Shown here: in pieces, positions 44,097 through 53,768 of the stretch
How positions within the stretch are numbered: position 1 is the first letter of the stretch
How the letters are laid out: each line of letters starts with the position of its first letter
Translations under genes and position numbers: made by a program
Notes under the pieces: generated by a model
The model's input: the letters and a program-made list of their open reading frames with translations, nothing else
The model's database searches: none
What the model was told of the DNA's origin: nothing
Assembly (NCBI RefSeq): GCF_026239655.1
Contig: NZ_JAPIVO010000006.1
Coordinates: 372,001-436,000 of the forward strand
DNA: 64,000 nucleotides
Direction of reading: 5' to 3'
Source: Pedobacter sp. MR2016-24
Lineage (GTDB): Bacteria; Bacteroidota; Bacteroidia; Sphingobacteriales; Sphingobacteriaceae

Positions 44097-46892
44097 ATGG
44101 ATAATTTATCTTATCTCAACGGCGCAAATGCCGAATACATCGATTCTATTTATCAAACTTATAAAGAAGATCCTAATGCCGTGGAATTTGGCTGGCAGAA
44201 ATTCTTTGAGGGCTTTGATTTTGGAAGAGGAGCAGGTGCTACATCAACTAGCGAAGAGACCCCGGAACATTTTTTAAAAGAAGTTAACGTCCTTAATCTG
44301 ATTAATGGATACCGCCAGCGCGGCCATTTATTTACGCAGACAAATCCTGTGAGGGAGAGACGGCATCATTTACCAACATTAGATCTGGAAAACTTTGGAT
44401 TGAGTCAGGCTGACTCAGATACTGTTTTCAATTCTGGTGTAGAGATCGGCATTGGTGCGGCTAAATTGAGTGATATTATTGCTTTTCTGAAGAAAACGTA
44501 TTGCCGTTCTATCGGTGCGGAGTATAAATTTGTGCGCACACCTGAAGTACTCGGCTGGATTGAGCATAAAATGGAAAGTGTTCAGAATACCCCTAATTTC
44601 TCCATCGAAGAGAAAAGAAGGATTTTGAAGAAATTGAACGAAGCGGTAAGTTTCGAAAACTTCCTGGGAACAAAGTTCCTCGGACAGAAGCGTTTTTCAC
44701 TGGAAGGTGCGGAGGCATTGATTCCGGCACTTGATTCAGTAATCGAAAAAGGTGCGGAATTAGGTATTGAAGAATTTGTCATTGGTATGGCTCACCGCGG
44801 TCGTTTGAACGTGCTGGCCAATATCATGCAAAAAACTTATAAAGATATCTTCGCTGAATTTGAAGGTAAAGGATATAGTGCGGCATCTCCTTTTGGAGGT
44901 GATGTGAAATACCACTTAGGCTACTCTACGGATGTAACCACTGTTGGTGGTAAAAATGTACACCTGAGCCTTTGTCCTAATCCGTCCCACCTGGAAACAG
45001 TAAATGGCGTGGTTGAAGGGATGACACGTTCTAAGATCGATTTCAAATATGGTGGTGACAATGCGCGTATTGCACCAATACTGATCCATGGTGATGCTTC
45101 AATCGCAGGTCAGGGAATTGTTTATGAAGTAATTCAGATGGCAGGACTGGATGGTTATAAAACTGGTGGTACGATTCACCTGGTAATTAATAACCAGATT
45201 GGTTTTACCACAAACTATAAAGACGGCCGTACAAGTACCTATTGTACAGATATCGCCAAAGTGACACTGTCACCTGTGTTCCATGTGAACGGGGATGATG
45301 TTGAAGCATTGGTTTATGCGATCAACCTTGCCATGGAATACCGTCAGAAATATAAAAATGATGTGTTCATAGATATCTTGTGTTACCGCAGGTTTGGACA
45401 TAATGAAGCAGATGAACCAAAATTCACACAGCCTTTATTATACAAAAGCATTGAGAAACATGCCAATCCAAGAGATATCTATATTCAGCAATTAATTGGT
45501 GAAGGAAAGCTGGAAGCTAGTCTTGCAAAAGAATTGGAAGTAGAATTCCGAGGTATTTTACAGGAAAGGTTAAACGAGGCTAAGGAGATTACTTCTACTT
45601 ATCAGGATGTTAAATTTGCCGGTGCCTGGTCTGACATGCGGATTGCGACTGCAGAAGACTTTGAGGTTTCGCCAAATACTTCTGTGAAGAAATCGACGCT
45701 GTTGGAGATTGCGAAAAGAATCAGTACGCTACCGGCAGATAAAAAGTTCTTTAAGAAAATTGAAAAACTGTTTGGTGAGCGTAATAACATGGCTACAGCT
45801 ACGCATGTGTTCGACTGGGCAATGGGTGAGCAAATGGCTTATGCTACTTTGTTGTCTGAGGGTAAAAGAGTAAGGCTAAGTGGTCAGGATGTGGAGCGTG
45901 GAACATTCTCACACAGACATGCGGTAATTACACTGGAAGATTCTGAAGAGGAATATATCCCTCTGGCTAATCTTTCTGATCAGCAGGCACCATTTGATAT
46001 TTATAATTCACATTTGTCTGAATACGGTGTGCTGGGCTTTGAATATGGATATGCAATGGCTAATCCAAATGCATTGACCATCTGGGAAGCACAGTTTGGT
46101 GATTTCTTTAATGGAGCACAGATTGTAGTGGATCAGTACATTGCCAGTGCTGAAACAAAATGGCAGCGTGAAAACGGGTTAGTGATGTTATTGCCACATG
46201 GATATGAAGGACAAGGTCCTGAGCACTCTTCTGCAAGGATTGAGCGTTTCATGGAGCTGTGTGCGGATTATAACATGCAGGTAACAAACTGTACAACGCC
46301 TGCTAACTTTTTCCATGCTATCCGTCGTCAGTTTAAACGTGATTTCAGAAAGCCACTGATAGTATTTACACCGAAAAGTTTGTTGCGCCACCCGATGTGT
46401 GTTTCTAAACTGGAAGAATTTACTGATGGTAAGTTCCAGGAGGTAATTGATGATACAAATGTTAAAGCTAATGAAGTAACACGAGTATTGTACTGCAGTG
46501 GTAAGATCTATTATGAGTTGCTTGAAAAACAACAGAAAGATCAAATCAAGCATGTTGCTATTGTTCGTGTAGAGCAATTGTATCCTACGCCACTTGCACA
46601 GATGGAAACGGTTTACAGACGTTACAAAAATGTAAAAGAAGCTGTTTGGGTTCAGGAAGAACCTGAAAACATGGGCGCATGGCCTTACTTGTTACGCAAA
46701 ACCAGAAAAACTGTTTTCAGTGATATTGAGGTAATCTCAAGAAAAGAGAGCAGCAGTACTGCATCAGGTTTTGCTAAGCAGCATGCTGATCAGCAGGCTT
46801 ATATTTTAGCTAAAGCCTTCGAAACTCCGGTAACAGAACAGGATGAGAAGATTGCTAAGAAATCGGTTAGTAAAGTATATAATGTAGATTAA
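44097..46892 (+). CDS. sucA: 2-oxoglutarate dehydrogenase E1 component
   Basis: The 931-residue thiamine diphosphate enzyme opens with the short E1 N-terminal segment (ANAEYIDSIYQTYKEDP...FFEGF). The ThDP-binding and transketolase-like domains follow: VIGMAHRGRLNVLANIMQKT, PSHLETVNGVVEGM, ILIHGDASIAGQGIVYE and HLVINNQIGFTTN, and in the second half SGQDVERGTFSHRHAV, LPHGYEGQGPEHSSARIERF and KSLLRHPMCVS. It decarboxylates 2-oxoglutarate and passes the succinyl group to the lipoyl arm of E2 in the TCA cycle. E2 follows 23 bases on; E3 (lpd) is encoded at 55961. Length and motifs are normal. Confidence 0.96.
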   Translation: MDNLSYLNGANAEYIDSIYQTYKEDPNAVEFGWQKFFEGFDFGRGAGATSTSEETPEHFLKEVNVLNLINGYRQRGHLFTQTNPVRERRHHLPTLDLENFGLSQADSDTVFNSGVEIGIGAAKLSDIIAFLKKTYCRSIGAEYKFVRTPEVLGWIEHKMESVQNTPNFSIEEKRRILKKLNEAVSFENFLGTKFLGQKRFSLEGAEALIPALDSVIEKGAELGIEEFVIGMAHRGRLNVLANIMQKTYKDIFAEFEGKGYSAASPFGGDVKYHLGYSTDVTTVGGKNVHLSLCPNPSHLETVNGVVEGMTRSKIDFKYGGDNARIAPILIHGDASIAGQGIVYEVIQMAGLDGYKTGGTIHLVINNQIGFTTNYKDGRTSTYCTDIAKVTLSPVFHVNGDDVEALVYAINLAMEYRQKYKNDVFIDILCYRRFGHNEADEPKFTQPLLYKSIEKHANPRDIYIQQLIGEGKLEASLAKELEVEFRGILQERLNEAKEITSTYQDVKFAGAWSDMRIATAEDFEVSPNTSVKKSTLLEIAKRISTLPADKKFFKKIEKLFGERNNMATATHVFDWAMGEQMAYATLLSEGKRVRLSGQDVERGTFSHRHAVITLEDSEEEYIPLANLSDQQAPFDIYNSHLSEYGVLGFEYGYAMANPNALTIWEAQFGDFFNGAQIVVDQYIASAETKWQRENGLVMLLPHGYEGQGPEHSSARIERFMELCADYNMQVTNCTTPANFFHAIRRQFKRDFRKPLIVFTPKSLLRHPMCVSKLEEFTDGKFQEVIDDTNVKANEVTRVLYCSGKIYYELLEKQQKDQIKHVAIVRVEQLYPTPLAQMETVYRRYKNVKEAVWVQEEPENMGAWPYLLRKTRKTVFSDIEVISRKESSSTASGFAKQHADQQAYILAKAFETPVTEQDEKIAKKSVSKVYNVD

Positions 46893-46915
46893 TAGAAAAA
46901 TATAATATAACAGTT

Positions 46916-48148
46916 ATGAGTCTAGAAATAAAAGTTCCGCCAGTAGGCGAGTCAATTACCGAAGTTGTTTTATCCCGTTGGGTAAAAAATGATGGTGATA
47001 CAGTAGAAATGGATGAAGTTATTGCTGAATTGGAATCCGATAAAGCGACTTTTGAGTTAACTGCTGAACAAGCCGGAACTTTGAAAACAGTAGCTGCTGA
47101 AGGTGATACATTAGCCATCGGCGCAGTAGTTTGTACAATTGAAGATGGTGGCACTACAGCGCCTAAAGCAAAAGACGAAGCGCCTGCGGCAGAAAAAGCA
47201 GTTATTGCTGAAGATAAACAGGCAGCACCTGTAGCAGAGCAATCGGGCGACAGCTATGCAACTGGTACACCTTCACCTGCAGCGGGTAAAATACTTGCAG
47301 AAAAGGGTGTTGAGGCCAGTGCCGTAAAAGGCTCTGGAGTAGATGGCAGAATCACTAAAGAGGATGCTTTAAATGCACAAAAAGAAGCACCTAAAGCTCC
47401 TGCGGCGAAACCTGCTGCTCCAGCGTCAGCTCCTGCTGTTGCCGGTGCGAGAAACGAGCGCAGAGAGAAGATGTCTCCTTTGCGTAAAACGGTAGCTAAA
47501 CGTTTGGTAGCTGTTAAAAATGAAACGGCCATGTTAACTACTTTTAACGAAGTAAACATGAAACCGATCATGGATCTGCGTGGAAAATACAAAGATCAGT
47601 TTAAGGAGAAATATGGTGTTGGTTTAGGATTCATGAGTTTCTTCACTAAGGCAGTGTGTGAGGCAATGAAAGACTTTCCGGCAGTAAATGCACGTATTGA
47701 TGGTGACGCAGTTATTTTCAATGACTTTGTAGATATCTCTATTGCTGTTTCTGCTCCTAAGGGATTGGTAGTGCCAATCATCAGAAATGCAGAAAGCATG
47801 ACACTTGCTCAGATTGAAAAATCTGTAATTGAGCTTGCAACTAAAGCGCGTGACAGTAAGTTAACTATTGAGGAAATGACAGGTGGTACTTTCACTATCA
47901 CGAATGGTGGTGTGTTCGGATCAATGATGTCTACGCCTATTATCAACGCGCCACAGTCGGCCATACTAGGTATGCACAATATTATTGAGCGTCCTATTGC
48001 TGAAAAAGGTGAGGTTGTAGTTCGTCCGATGATGTATCTTGCTTTATCTTATGATCACCGTATCATTGATGGAAGAGAATCTGTTGGATTCCTGGTAAGG
48101 GTTAAACAATTGCTTGAAGACCCTGCACGTTTGCTGCTGGGCGTATAA
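46916..48148 (+). CDS. sucB: Dihydrolipoyl succinyltransferase, E2 of 2-oxoglutarate dehydrogenase
   Basis: The 410-residue protein has an N-terminal lipoyl domain with lipoyl-Lys43 (ELESDKATFEL), an Ala/Pro-rich flexible linker and a peripheral-subunit-binding domain at about 115-150 (TPSPAAGKILAEKGV, VDGRITKEDAL). A second Ala/Pro linker leads to the catalytic acyltransferase domain, with TFTITNGGVFGSMMSTPIIN and the active-site motif SYDHRIIDGRES near the C-terminus. It transfers the succinyl group to CoA and forms the cubic core of the complex. It is co-transcribed with sucA and ends at a terminator. The single lipoyl domain and the IKVPPVGESITEV start fit SucB better than pyruvate E2. 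Confidence 0.95.
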   Translation: MSLEIKVPPVGESITEVVLSRWVKNDGDTVEMDEVIAELESDKATFELTAEQAGTLKTVAAEGDTLAIGAVVCTIEDGGTTAPKAKDEAPAAEKAVIAEDKQAAPVAEQSGDSYATGTPSPAAGKILAEKGVEASAVKGSGVDGRITKEDALNAQKEAPKAPAAKPAAPASAPAVAGARNERREKMSPLRKTVAKRLVAVKNETAMLTTFNEVNMKPIMDLRGKYKDQFKEKYGVGLGFMSFFTKAVCEAMKDFPAVNARIDGDAVIFNDFVDISIAVSAPKGLVVPIIRNAESMTLAQIEKSVIELATKARDSKLTIEEMTGGTFTITNGGVFGSMMSTPIINAPQSAILGMHNIIERPIAEKGEVVVRPMMYLALSYDHRIIDGRESVGFLVRVKQLLEDPARLLLGV

Positions 48149-48166
48149 GCTAAATAATTTATAACG

Positions 48167-48203
48167 AAGCCTGCTGGAACTTAATGTTTTAGCAGGCTTT
48201 TTA
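48167..48203 (+). terminator. Terminator after sucAB
   Basis: AAGCCTGCT (48167-48175) pairs with AGCAGGCTT (48191-48199) around a 15-base loop, followed by T residues. Confidence 0.82.
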
Positions 48204-48243
48204 ATTTTAATGATCCTGCCATTAAAAAGTCATATATTATAAG

Positions 48244-48277
48244 TTTGAACATAAATTGTACTATTTCAGTACTTTTG
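48244..48277 (+). promoter_or_regulatory. Promoter of the 48282 gene, nearly leaderless
   Basis: TTTG at 48244-48247 and TACTTTTG at 48270-48277 are 22 bases apart. The GTG start at 48282 begins 4 bases after the box, so the mRNA would begin at or next to the start codon. Confidence 0.55.
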
Positions 48278-48281
48278 TCGC

Positions 48282-49172
48282 GTGAAAAAAATCTACATCG
48301 TACTGTTCTTATTTATTCTAAGTTTTAAAATAAACGCTCAGGTCAATTCAAACGCTTCCGGTCAAACTGTAACCATTGGGAAAAGTATTTTCTCAAATGA
48401 GGTCAAAAGGAATTTTTCCAGAAAAGGGGATTTCTATGTGCACTGGGGCTATAACCATTCGTGGTATGGCAAAAGTGACATCAATTTCAAAGGTCCGGGT
48501 TATGATTTTACATTAAAAGATGTGGTTGCGCATGACAGACAATCTAAATTAGGGTGGGATTATCTTGATCCGGGTAAACTTTCCATTCCTCAATACAACT
48601 TCCGCGTAGGTTACTTCTTTAAAGATAACTATAGTATCTCTGTTGGATGGGATCACATGAAATATGTGATGGATATTCCGCAGACTGTGGCAGTTTACGG
48701 GGTTATTGGTAATGAGATATCTACGCCGGGGATTCCTACTGGTGATTATGCAGGTACCTATAATGGCGAGATGCTGAACGTGAAGGAAGATATGCTGAGA
48801 TATGAACATACGGATGGTTTTAACTATGCCAATGTGGAGATTGAGCGTTATGACGATATCTGGGTAGCACCTTCGCAAAAGACATCACTTACGTTAGAGA
48901 CTGGTTTGGGTGCCGGACTTATTGTGCCGAGAACAGATGCACATTTATTTGAGGTAGGGGAAAATAACTACTGGAATGTTGCAGGTTATGGCGTTTCTGC
49001 TAAGATAGGCCTTAAATTTTATATTACTAGGGGATTGTATCTGCAAAATACGACCAAAGTTGGTACAACGAAATTAACGAACGTACATACAACAGGTAGA
49101 AATGAATATGATAAAGCAAGCCAGAATATCAACTATGTGGAGAACTTCTTCGCAGTAGGATATCAGTTTTAG
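48282..49172 (+). CDS. Outer-membrane beta-barrel protein of unknown function
   Basis: The 296-residue protein starts with a GTG, has a signal peptide ending KINAQ and continues with alternating strands rich in Tyr and Trp (FYVHWGYNHSWYGKSDINF, PQYNFRVGYFFKDNYSISVGWDHMKYVMD, EVGENNYWNVAGYGVSAKIG), ending in Phe (ENFFAVGYQF), all as expected of a barrel inserted by BAM. Conserved-looking YNHSWYGKSDI and GWDHMKYV segments recall a family of uncharacterised Bacteroidota proteins. I cannot assign a substrate. It stands alone between a promoter and a large hairpin. Confidence 0.82.
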   Translation: MKKIYIVLFLFILSFKINAQVNSNASGQTVTIGKSIFSNEVKRNFSRKGDFYVHWGYNHSWYGKSDINFKGPGYDFTLKDVVAHDRQSKLGWDYLDPGKLSIPQYNFRVGYFFKDNYSISVGWDHMKYVMDIPQTVAVYGVIGNEISTPGIPTGDYAGTYNGEMLNVKEDMLRYEHTDGFNYANVEIERYDDIWVAPSQKTSLTLETGLGAGLIVPRTDAHLFEVGENNYWNVAGYGVSAKIGLKFYITRGLYLQNTTKVGTTKLTNVHTTGRNEYDKASQNINYVENFFAVGYQF

Positions 49173-49181
49173 TCATAAAAA

Positions 49182-49255
49182 AGACAATCCTGTTTTCGAC
49201 TGCCCTTTTTTTGCTGCGCAAAACACAGAAGGCCGAAAACAGGATTATCTTTTTA
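49182..49255. terminator. Bidirectional hairpin with 17-base arms and a structured loop
   Basis: Arms at 49182-49198 and 49233-49249 pair with one mismatch; a T run follows on each strand. The 34-base loop holds its own small hairpin, TTTTGC and GCAAAA at 49209-49223. It lies between convergent genes and probably ends both transcripts. Confidence 0.75.
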
Positions 49256-49302
49256 ATTATCCTCGGGTTTCTCTTCCAGAAATAGGGCTTACCTTTCTGG
49301 AG

Positions 49303-50031
49303 CTATAGTTTACTCACTCTTCCGGATCCCAACACTGTCTTTTTAATTTTTGGATCTCCGGTGTACAAGATATTTCCGGATCCGCTGATTACTGCTTCAA
49401 TGCTACTTTGTGCATTGATGAATATAGATGCAGACCCGCTGATTTGTGCAGACAGATCATTCACTGAAAAACTCTTTCCCATAAAACTGCCGGAACCGCT
49501 TAAGGTTATGTTTGAGTTATTGGCTTTACCTTTCAGGTTCAAGGAGCCTGAACCACTGATTACACCTGTAAAGGATTTAAGGTTTGCTGCCGCTTTGATA
49601 CTGCCAGAACCGCTTAGCGTAGTCACGAGTTCTGAACTATTAATGGGATCCAGAATTTCCATACTGCCAGATCCGCTCATGGTAAGTGAGTTTAATCTTC
49701 TTGCCGAGATGTAGGCCGTAACTTTTACATTTCTGTAACGTCTTGACCAGTCGTTCCATTTTGTTTTTGGTCTGATGATCAGAATTCCGTCTTTAATCTC
49801 TGTAATCAGATCTGCGATGGCTTCCTCATCACCTTCCAGTCGGACAGATTCTTTATTGCCTATGGTTACCTGAATATTTAACGGACCACCAGCGGCAATA
49901 CCTTTAAATGCACCAATCTGCCGTTCATCTTGCAGGAATGATTGATGCATGTCGATAGGACTGCTGGCGCTGCCGGCCTTTGCAAAAAAGCTTAAAAATG
50001 CCAGTAATAGCAATGTATTTAATTTTTTCAT
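49303..50031 (-). CDS. Head-GIN domain protein (DUF2807-like, beta-helical repeats)
   Basis: The 242-residue exported protein (signal peptide ending FAKAGSASS) begins with the head-GIN segment (IGAFKGIAAGGPLNIQVTIGNKESVRLEGDEE, in pieces) and continues with about seven repeats built around LSGSGS or ISGSGS every 20 residues, as in the family's parallel beta-helix. Family members are secreted or surface proteins thought to bind or shield partners at the cell envelope, but no role is proven. It lies 56 bases downstream of the M1 peptidase gene in the same direction, so it may share that transcript. Confidence 0.88.
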   Translation of the reverse strand: MKKLNTLLLLAFLSFFAKAGSASSPIDMHQSFLQDERQIGAFKGIAAGGPLNIQVTIGNKESVRLEGDEEAIADLITEIKDGILIIRPKTKWNDWSRRYRNVKVTAYISARRLNSLTMSGSGSMEILDPINSSELVTTLSGSGSIKAAANLKSFTGVISGSGSLNLKGKANNSNITLSGSGSFMGKSFSVNDLSAQISGSASIFINAQSSIEAVISGSGNILYTGDPKIKKTVLGSGRVSKL

Positions 50032-50087
50032 CTTTTTAGGTTTTCAGATAAGACACATAGGTTTTCTCTTTGCTGCACGGGTTTAGG

Positions 50088-51752
50088 TTATTCGTCTTTT
50101 TTTACTTCAATATAAAAGTTAGGATCTGCCTTGACTATTTTTTCGGTTATTGATGGGTTAATGCTGATTGACTTCCATTCTGTTGCAGGTTTAATTATTG
50201 TGTATTTCCCTGTATCGGTTAAGCTAACTTTAACTGGCATATCGAATCCGTTTATGGTATTTGTCCAGCGGTAATACAGCTGATTACCTTTGATATGATA
50301 ACTCAATACCGGGATTTTGATTGTCCGCAGGTACTGATCGAATACCTTATTGAGTTTAAGGCCGCTCTGTTGAGCAATATAGTTTTCGATTTGCGCTGTA
50401 GTTACCGTTTGGTGATAGAAGGTTTTATTCAAGCCGCGTAAAATGTTTCTGAATTTTTCATCATTATCGATCAGTTGTCTGATCGTATGAATCATATTTG
50501 CACCTTTATAATACATATCGCCAGAACCTTCATTATTTACATTATAATGGCCTATGATAGGAATATCATTGCTGATATTTTCTCTGATACCAACGACGTA
50601 GGCAGCTGCTGCTGCCTTGCCTTGTGTTGATTCTGTGAAGAGTGCTTCCGAATAATTGGTGAAGCTTTCATGAATCCACATATCAGCAATGTCCTTTGAG
50701 GTGATGTTATTACCGAACCATTCATGTCCGCTTTCATGTACTGTGATGAAATCGAATTTCATTCCCCATCCTGAATGAGAGAGATCACGACCAAGATAGC
50801 CCATTTTAAACTCATTTCCATAGGCTACTGCACTCTGATGCTCCATGCCAAGATGTGGCGCCTGGACGAGCTTATAGCCATCTTTATAGAAAGGATATGG
50901 GCCGAACCAATGTTCAAAGCTTTTTAGCATTGGTTTTACATCGGCATCCCAATGTGGTTTGGCCTGGGCGCTGTCTGTGGCGAGCGACCAGTAGTCGAGC
51001 GTTAGGTTCCCATTTTCTCCTTTGTAGGTATCTGTCCAGTGAGCGTATTTACCAATGTAAAAAGTAATATTATAGTTGTTGATGGGATTGCTGACAAACC
51101 AATTGTATTGTTTGTAACCATCCGGCTGGTCCACCGTGCTGCGTAAACGCCCATTAGAAACTTCCTGCAGGTCTTTGGGCACACTAATGCTGATTAGCAC
51201 GCTATCTACTTCATCACTCTGATGGTCTTTTGTCGGCCACCATGAGCTTGCTCCGAAACCCTGGCAGGCAACAGATACCCATGGATTTCCCGCTGTGTCT
51301 CTGGTAAAAATAAAGCCACCATCCCATGGTGGTTTACGTGCTATAACGGGATTTCCAGAGTAGAAGACCTTAAACTTATCCTTTTTACCTTTTTTTACTG
51401 TACCTGGAAAGGTAACAAAAACAGCATTGAACTCCCTTTTGAAGGGTAGTTCCTGACCATTATAAACAACTTTCTCTACGTTCAAATTGTTAAACAGATC
51501 AAATTGCAGCAGGATGAAATCTTTGGTAGCAGTGAAATTAAACTCGTTGCTACCGCTGATGGATTTATTTTCAATGTCTATTTTTACGTCTAAATGGTAA
51601 TAGTTTAAGTCATAACAAGTCCGCTCCGGACTTAACATTCCTCTCAAAGTATCAGCCCTTGTAAACTCTTGTTTTCCTTGCAGCAGCTGCGCATTAGCAA
51701 TAGTTGTAAACAGTAAAAAGGCAAAAATGGATAATGTGATTTTGTTCATCAT
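50088..51752 (-). CDS. M1 family metallopeptidase
   Basis: The 554-residue exported enzyme (signal peptide ending IANAQ) has the zinc motif H339-ESG-H343 (TVHESGHEWFGNNI) and the third ligand Glu362 in WIHESFTNYSEA, exactly 19 residues after His343. The substrate-binding motif appears as LGMEHQSAVAYGN where classical M1 aminopeptidases have G-A-M-E-N; the change to M-E-H is seen in bacterial subgroups but should alter N-terminus recognition. It probably trims peptides in the periplasm. Its start lies 3 bases after the stop of the CocE-type gene, so the two are co-transcribed. Confidence 0.9.
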   Translation of the reverse strand: MMNKITLSIFAFLLFTTIANAQLLQGKQEFTRADTLRGMLSPERTCYDLNYYHLDVKIDIENKSISGSNEFNFTATKDFILLQFDLFNNLNVEKVVYNGQELPFKREFNAVFVTFPGTVKKGKKDKFKVFYSGNPVIARKPPWDGGFIFTRDTAGNPWVSVACQGFGASSWWPTKDHQSDEVDSVLISISVPKDLQEVSNGRLRSTVDQPDGYKQYNWFVSNPINNYNITFYIGKYAHWTDTYKGENGNLTLDYWSLATDSAQAKPHWDADVKPMLKSFEHWFGPYPFYKDGYKLVQAPHLGMEHQSAVAYGNEFKMGYLGRDLSHSGWGMKFDFITVHESGHEWFGNNITSKDIADMWIHESFTNYSEALFTESTQGKAAAAAYVVGIRENISNDIPIIGHYNVNNEGSGDMYYKGANMIHTIRQLIDNDEKFRNILRGLNKTFYHQTVTTAQIENYIAQQSGLKLNKVFDQYLRTIKIPVLSYHIKGNQLYYRWTNTINGFDMPVKVSLTDTGKYTIIKPATEWKSISINPSITEKIVKADPNFYIEVKKDE

Positions 51753-51755
51753 TAA

Positions 51756-53633
51756 TTAGGGCTTTAAAACAGTAACGGTTAATGAGGAAGCATTTTTCTG
51801 ATCATGATAAATGCGATGTGTAGCTTTAATAAAATCCTTGTCCTCCGCGTGATAGATGTCAAGGAACTGCTGCGGATTTCTGTCTGCCAGCGGGAACCAT
51901 GAATTCTGTACCTGAATCATTATGCTGTGCCCCTTTTTAAAAGTATGTGCAACATCTGGTAATGCATATTTTACCTTTGTTACCTGGCCTGGTACAAATG
52001 CTTCAGGCTTTTCAAAGCTATTGCGGAACTTGCCACGCATAATTTCTCCACGTACCAGCATCTCATATCCGCCCATTATTGCTTTTGGGTTCACTTTCGA
52101 TGGCGCGGCATCTTCAGGATAAACGTCAATCAGTTTCACTACATAATCTGCATCAGTTCCTGTAGTAGCAACAGATAAATTGGCCATTAAGGGACCCGTG
52201 AAAGTAATATCTTCTGCCAGTGGTTCGGTCTGATACACTTTTACATCAGGTCTGCGGGCAGCAAAACGCTGATCGTCTATCATATATTCCCTTGTTCTTC
52301 TTTCCTGTATACCATCCTGGTAAGGAACCGGGTTATTGGGGTCGCTCACATACTCGTCAAAACTATCAGTTGCAGTAGGTGCGCTGAAGCTGAGTTTGCC
52401 ATCTGGCTGGAAATAAAGTGTTTGGTTCTCTGTCTCTTTAGGAGGCCATGCAGTAAAATTCTTCCATTGGTTACTCCCCGTAACAAATATTGTAGCTTCT
52501 GCGAGGTTAGCATTTGCTGCGCCTTTCAGGTGCTGCATGAAAAATGGAAACTCTACATTTTGCTGATACCAGGTGCTTGTAGGTTGGTCAAAATCGATAT
52601 CTCCAAAGTTGTCTCCTGTTGATCTGGACCAGCCGCCATGGAACCATGGCCCCTCCACTAGTTTATTATTTGCTTTGGAATCATGATCTTCAATAGCTTT
52701 ATAGGTTTGTAATGCACCATAAGCGTCTTCTGCATCAAAGAAACCACCTACAACTAATACTGCAGGTTTTACATTTTGCAGATGCGTTCTGATATTTCTG
52801 GCTTTCCAGAATTCGTCATAATTGCCATGTTCCATGAGGTCGTTCCAGAATTTGATACTGTCGCCGAAATATTTTTCTTTCACGTTTTTTAATGCACCAA
52901 TGCTCAAATAGAACCTGTAGTTATCTTTAATTGGAAAATTAAAACCTTTAGGGCCCTTATCAGGAGTAATTGGTAGGGGGCGCGGTACACCGAAAGTGGA
53001 ATAAAAGCTAAATGCATCGCCAAGCATGAAAGCGCCATTATGGTGGAAATCGTCCCCTAAAAACCAGTCTGTAACTGGCGCCTGAGGGGAAACCGCTTTT
53101 AAAGCTTTGTGTGCGCCCGGTAAAGCAGCCGTAGAATAAAAACCAGGATAAGAAATCCCGTAAATCCCTGCCTTGCCATTATTTCCGTTTACATTTTTTA
53201 CAAGCCAGTCTATAGTATCATATGTATCAGAACTTTCGTCAATATCTTTTTTCGTCTTTTTATTGTCTATCTGTGGTCTTACATCAACAAATTCCCCTTC
53301 ACTCATCCATTTTCCCCTTACGTCCTGGTAAACAAAAATGAATCCTTCTTTTAAGAAGAGTGATGAAGGACCTAAAGTGGTTTTATAGTTATTTTCCCCA
53401 TAAGGTGAAACCGTATACGGTGTTCGGTTAATCATGAATGGATATTTCTTACCAGTATTTTTAGGGATATAAATTGCTGTAAAAAGCTTAACCCCATCAC
53501 GCATAGGTATATTTCTTTCTATTTTAGTGTAATTATCACGGACATACGCAGAATCTGTTATTTGTGCCGAGGAAGAATAGCCTGTAATGAGGATGCCTGC
53601 CGCTATCCATAACATTTTTAAACGAGGGATCAT
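51756..53633 (-). CDS. CocE/NonD family hydrolase (X-Pro dipeptidyl-peptidase S15-like)
   Basis: From the ATG at 53633 the product is 625 residues with a signal peptide ending SSAQ; the open frame extends up to 53738 but that part would put a poor extra segment ahead of it and runs into the divergent promoter. An alpha/beta-hydrolase domain holds MRDGVKLFTAIYIPK, QDVRGKWMSEGEF and the nucleophile motif GISYPGFYS with Ser161. The C-terminal jelly-roll domain (PLMANLSVATTGTDADYVVKLIDVYPED, in pieces) is typical of CocE, glutaryl-7-ACA acylases and S15 peptidases. Substrate is unknown; the adjoining M1 peptidase makes peptide or N-acyl-peptide cleavage plausible. Confidence 0.88.
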   Translation of the reverse strand: MIPRLKMLWIAAGILITGYSSSAQITDSAYVRDNYTKIERNIPMRDGVKLFTAIYIPKNTGKKYPFMINRTPYTVSPYGENNYKTTLGPSSLFLKEGFIFVYQDVRGKWMSEGEFVDVRPQIDNKKTKKDIDESSDTYDTIDWLVKNVNGNNGKAGIYGISYPGFYSTAALPGAHKALKAVSPQAPVTDWFLGDDFHHNGAFMLGDAFSFYSTFGVPRPLPITPDKGPKGFNFPIKDNYRFYLSIGALKNVKEKYFGDSIKFWNDLMEHGNYDEFWKARNIRTHLQNVKPAVLVVGGFFDAEDAYGALQTYKAIEDHDSKANNKLVEGPWFHGGWSRSTGDNFGDIDFDQPTSTWYQQNVEFPFFMQHLKGAANANLAEATIFVTGSNQWKNFTAWPPKETENQTLYFQPDGKLSFSAPTATDSFDEYVSDPNNPVPYQDGIQERRTREYMIDDQRFAARRPDVKVYQTEPLAEDITFTGPLMANLSVATTGTDADYVVKLIDVYPEDAAPSKVNPKAIMGGYEMLVRGEIMRGKFRNSFEKPEAFVPGQVTKVKYALPDVAHTFKKGHSIMIQVQNSWFPLADRNPQQFLDIYHAEDKDFIKATHRIYHDQKNASSLTVTVLKP

Positions 53634-53768
53634 ATAAATTAGGTTTAGAATGCATAAATATAGGGGATATAACAGCCATTTTATAGATGTGACACTATAT
53701 AGTATCGTAAAATCTTTATGGCGCGTTGAAAATTCCATGTACCTTTGTGTCCGACAAAATGGTATTTA
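53634..53768. promoter_or_regulatory. Divergent promoter region with TACCTTTG box for gtrA
   Basis: TACCTTTG at 53740-53747 fits the -7 box for the rightward gene; TTTA at 53715-53718 is a weak -33 element 21 bases upstream. It overlaps the in-frame TTG at 53745, so the ATG at 53769 is the better start. For the leftward gene a TATATTTATG sequence is only a near match. Confidence 0.5.

Noticed and set aside
53634..53738. Upstream extension of the CocE-type gene
   Set aside because: The added 35 residues precede a complete signal peptide and run into the divergent promoter of gtrA.
53745..53768. TTG start for gtrA at 53745
   Set aside because: It lies within the TACCTTTG box; the ATG at 53769 fits the family start.
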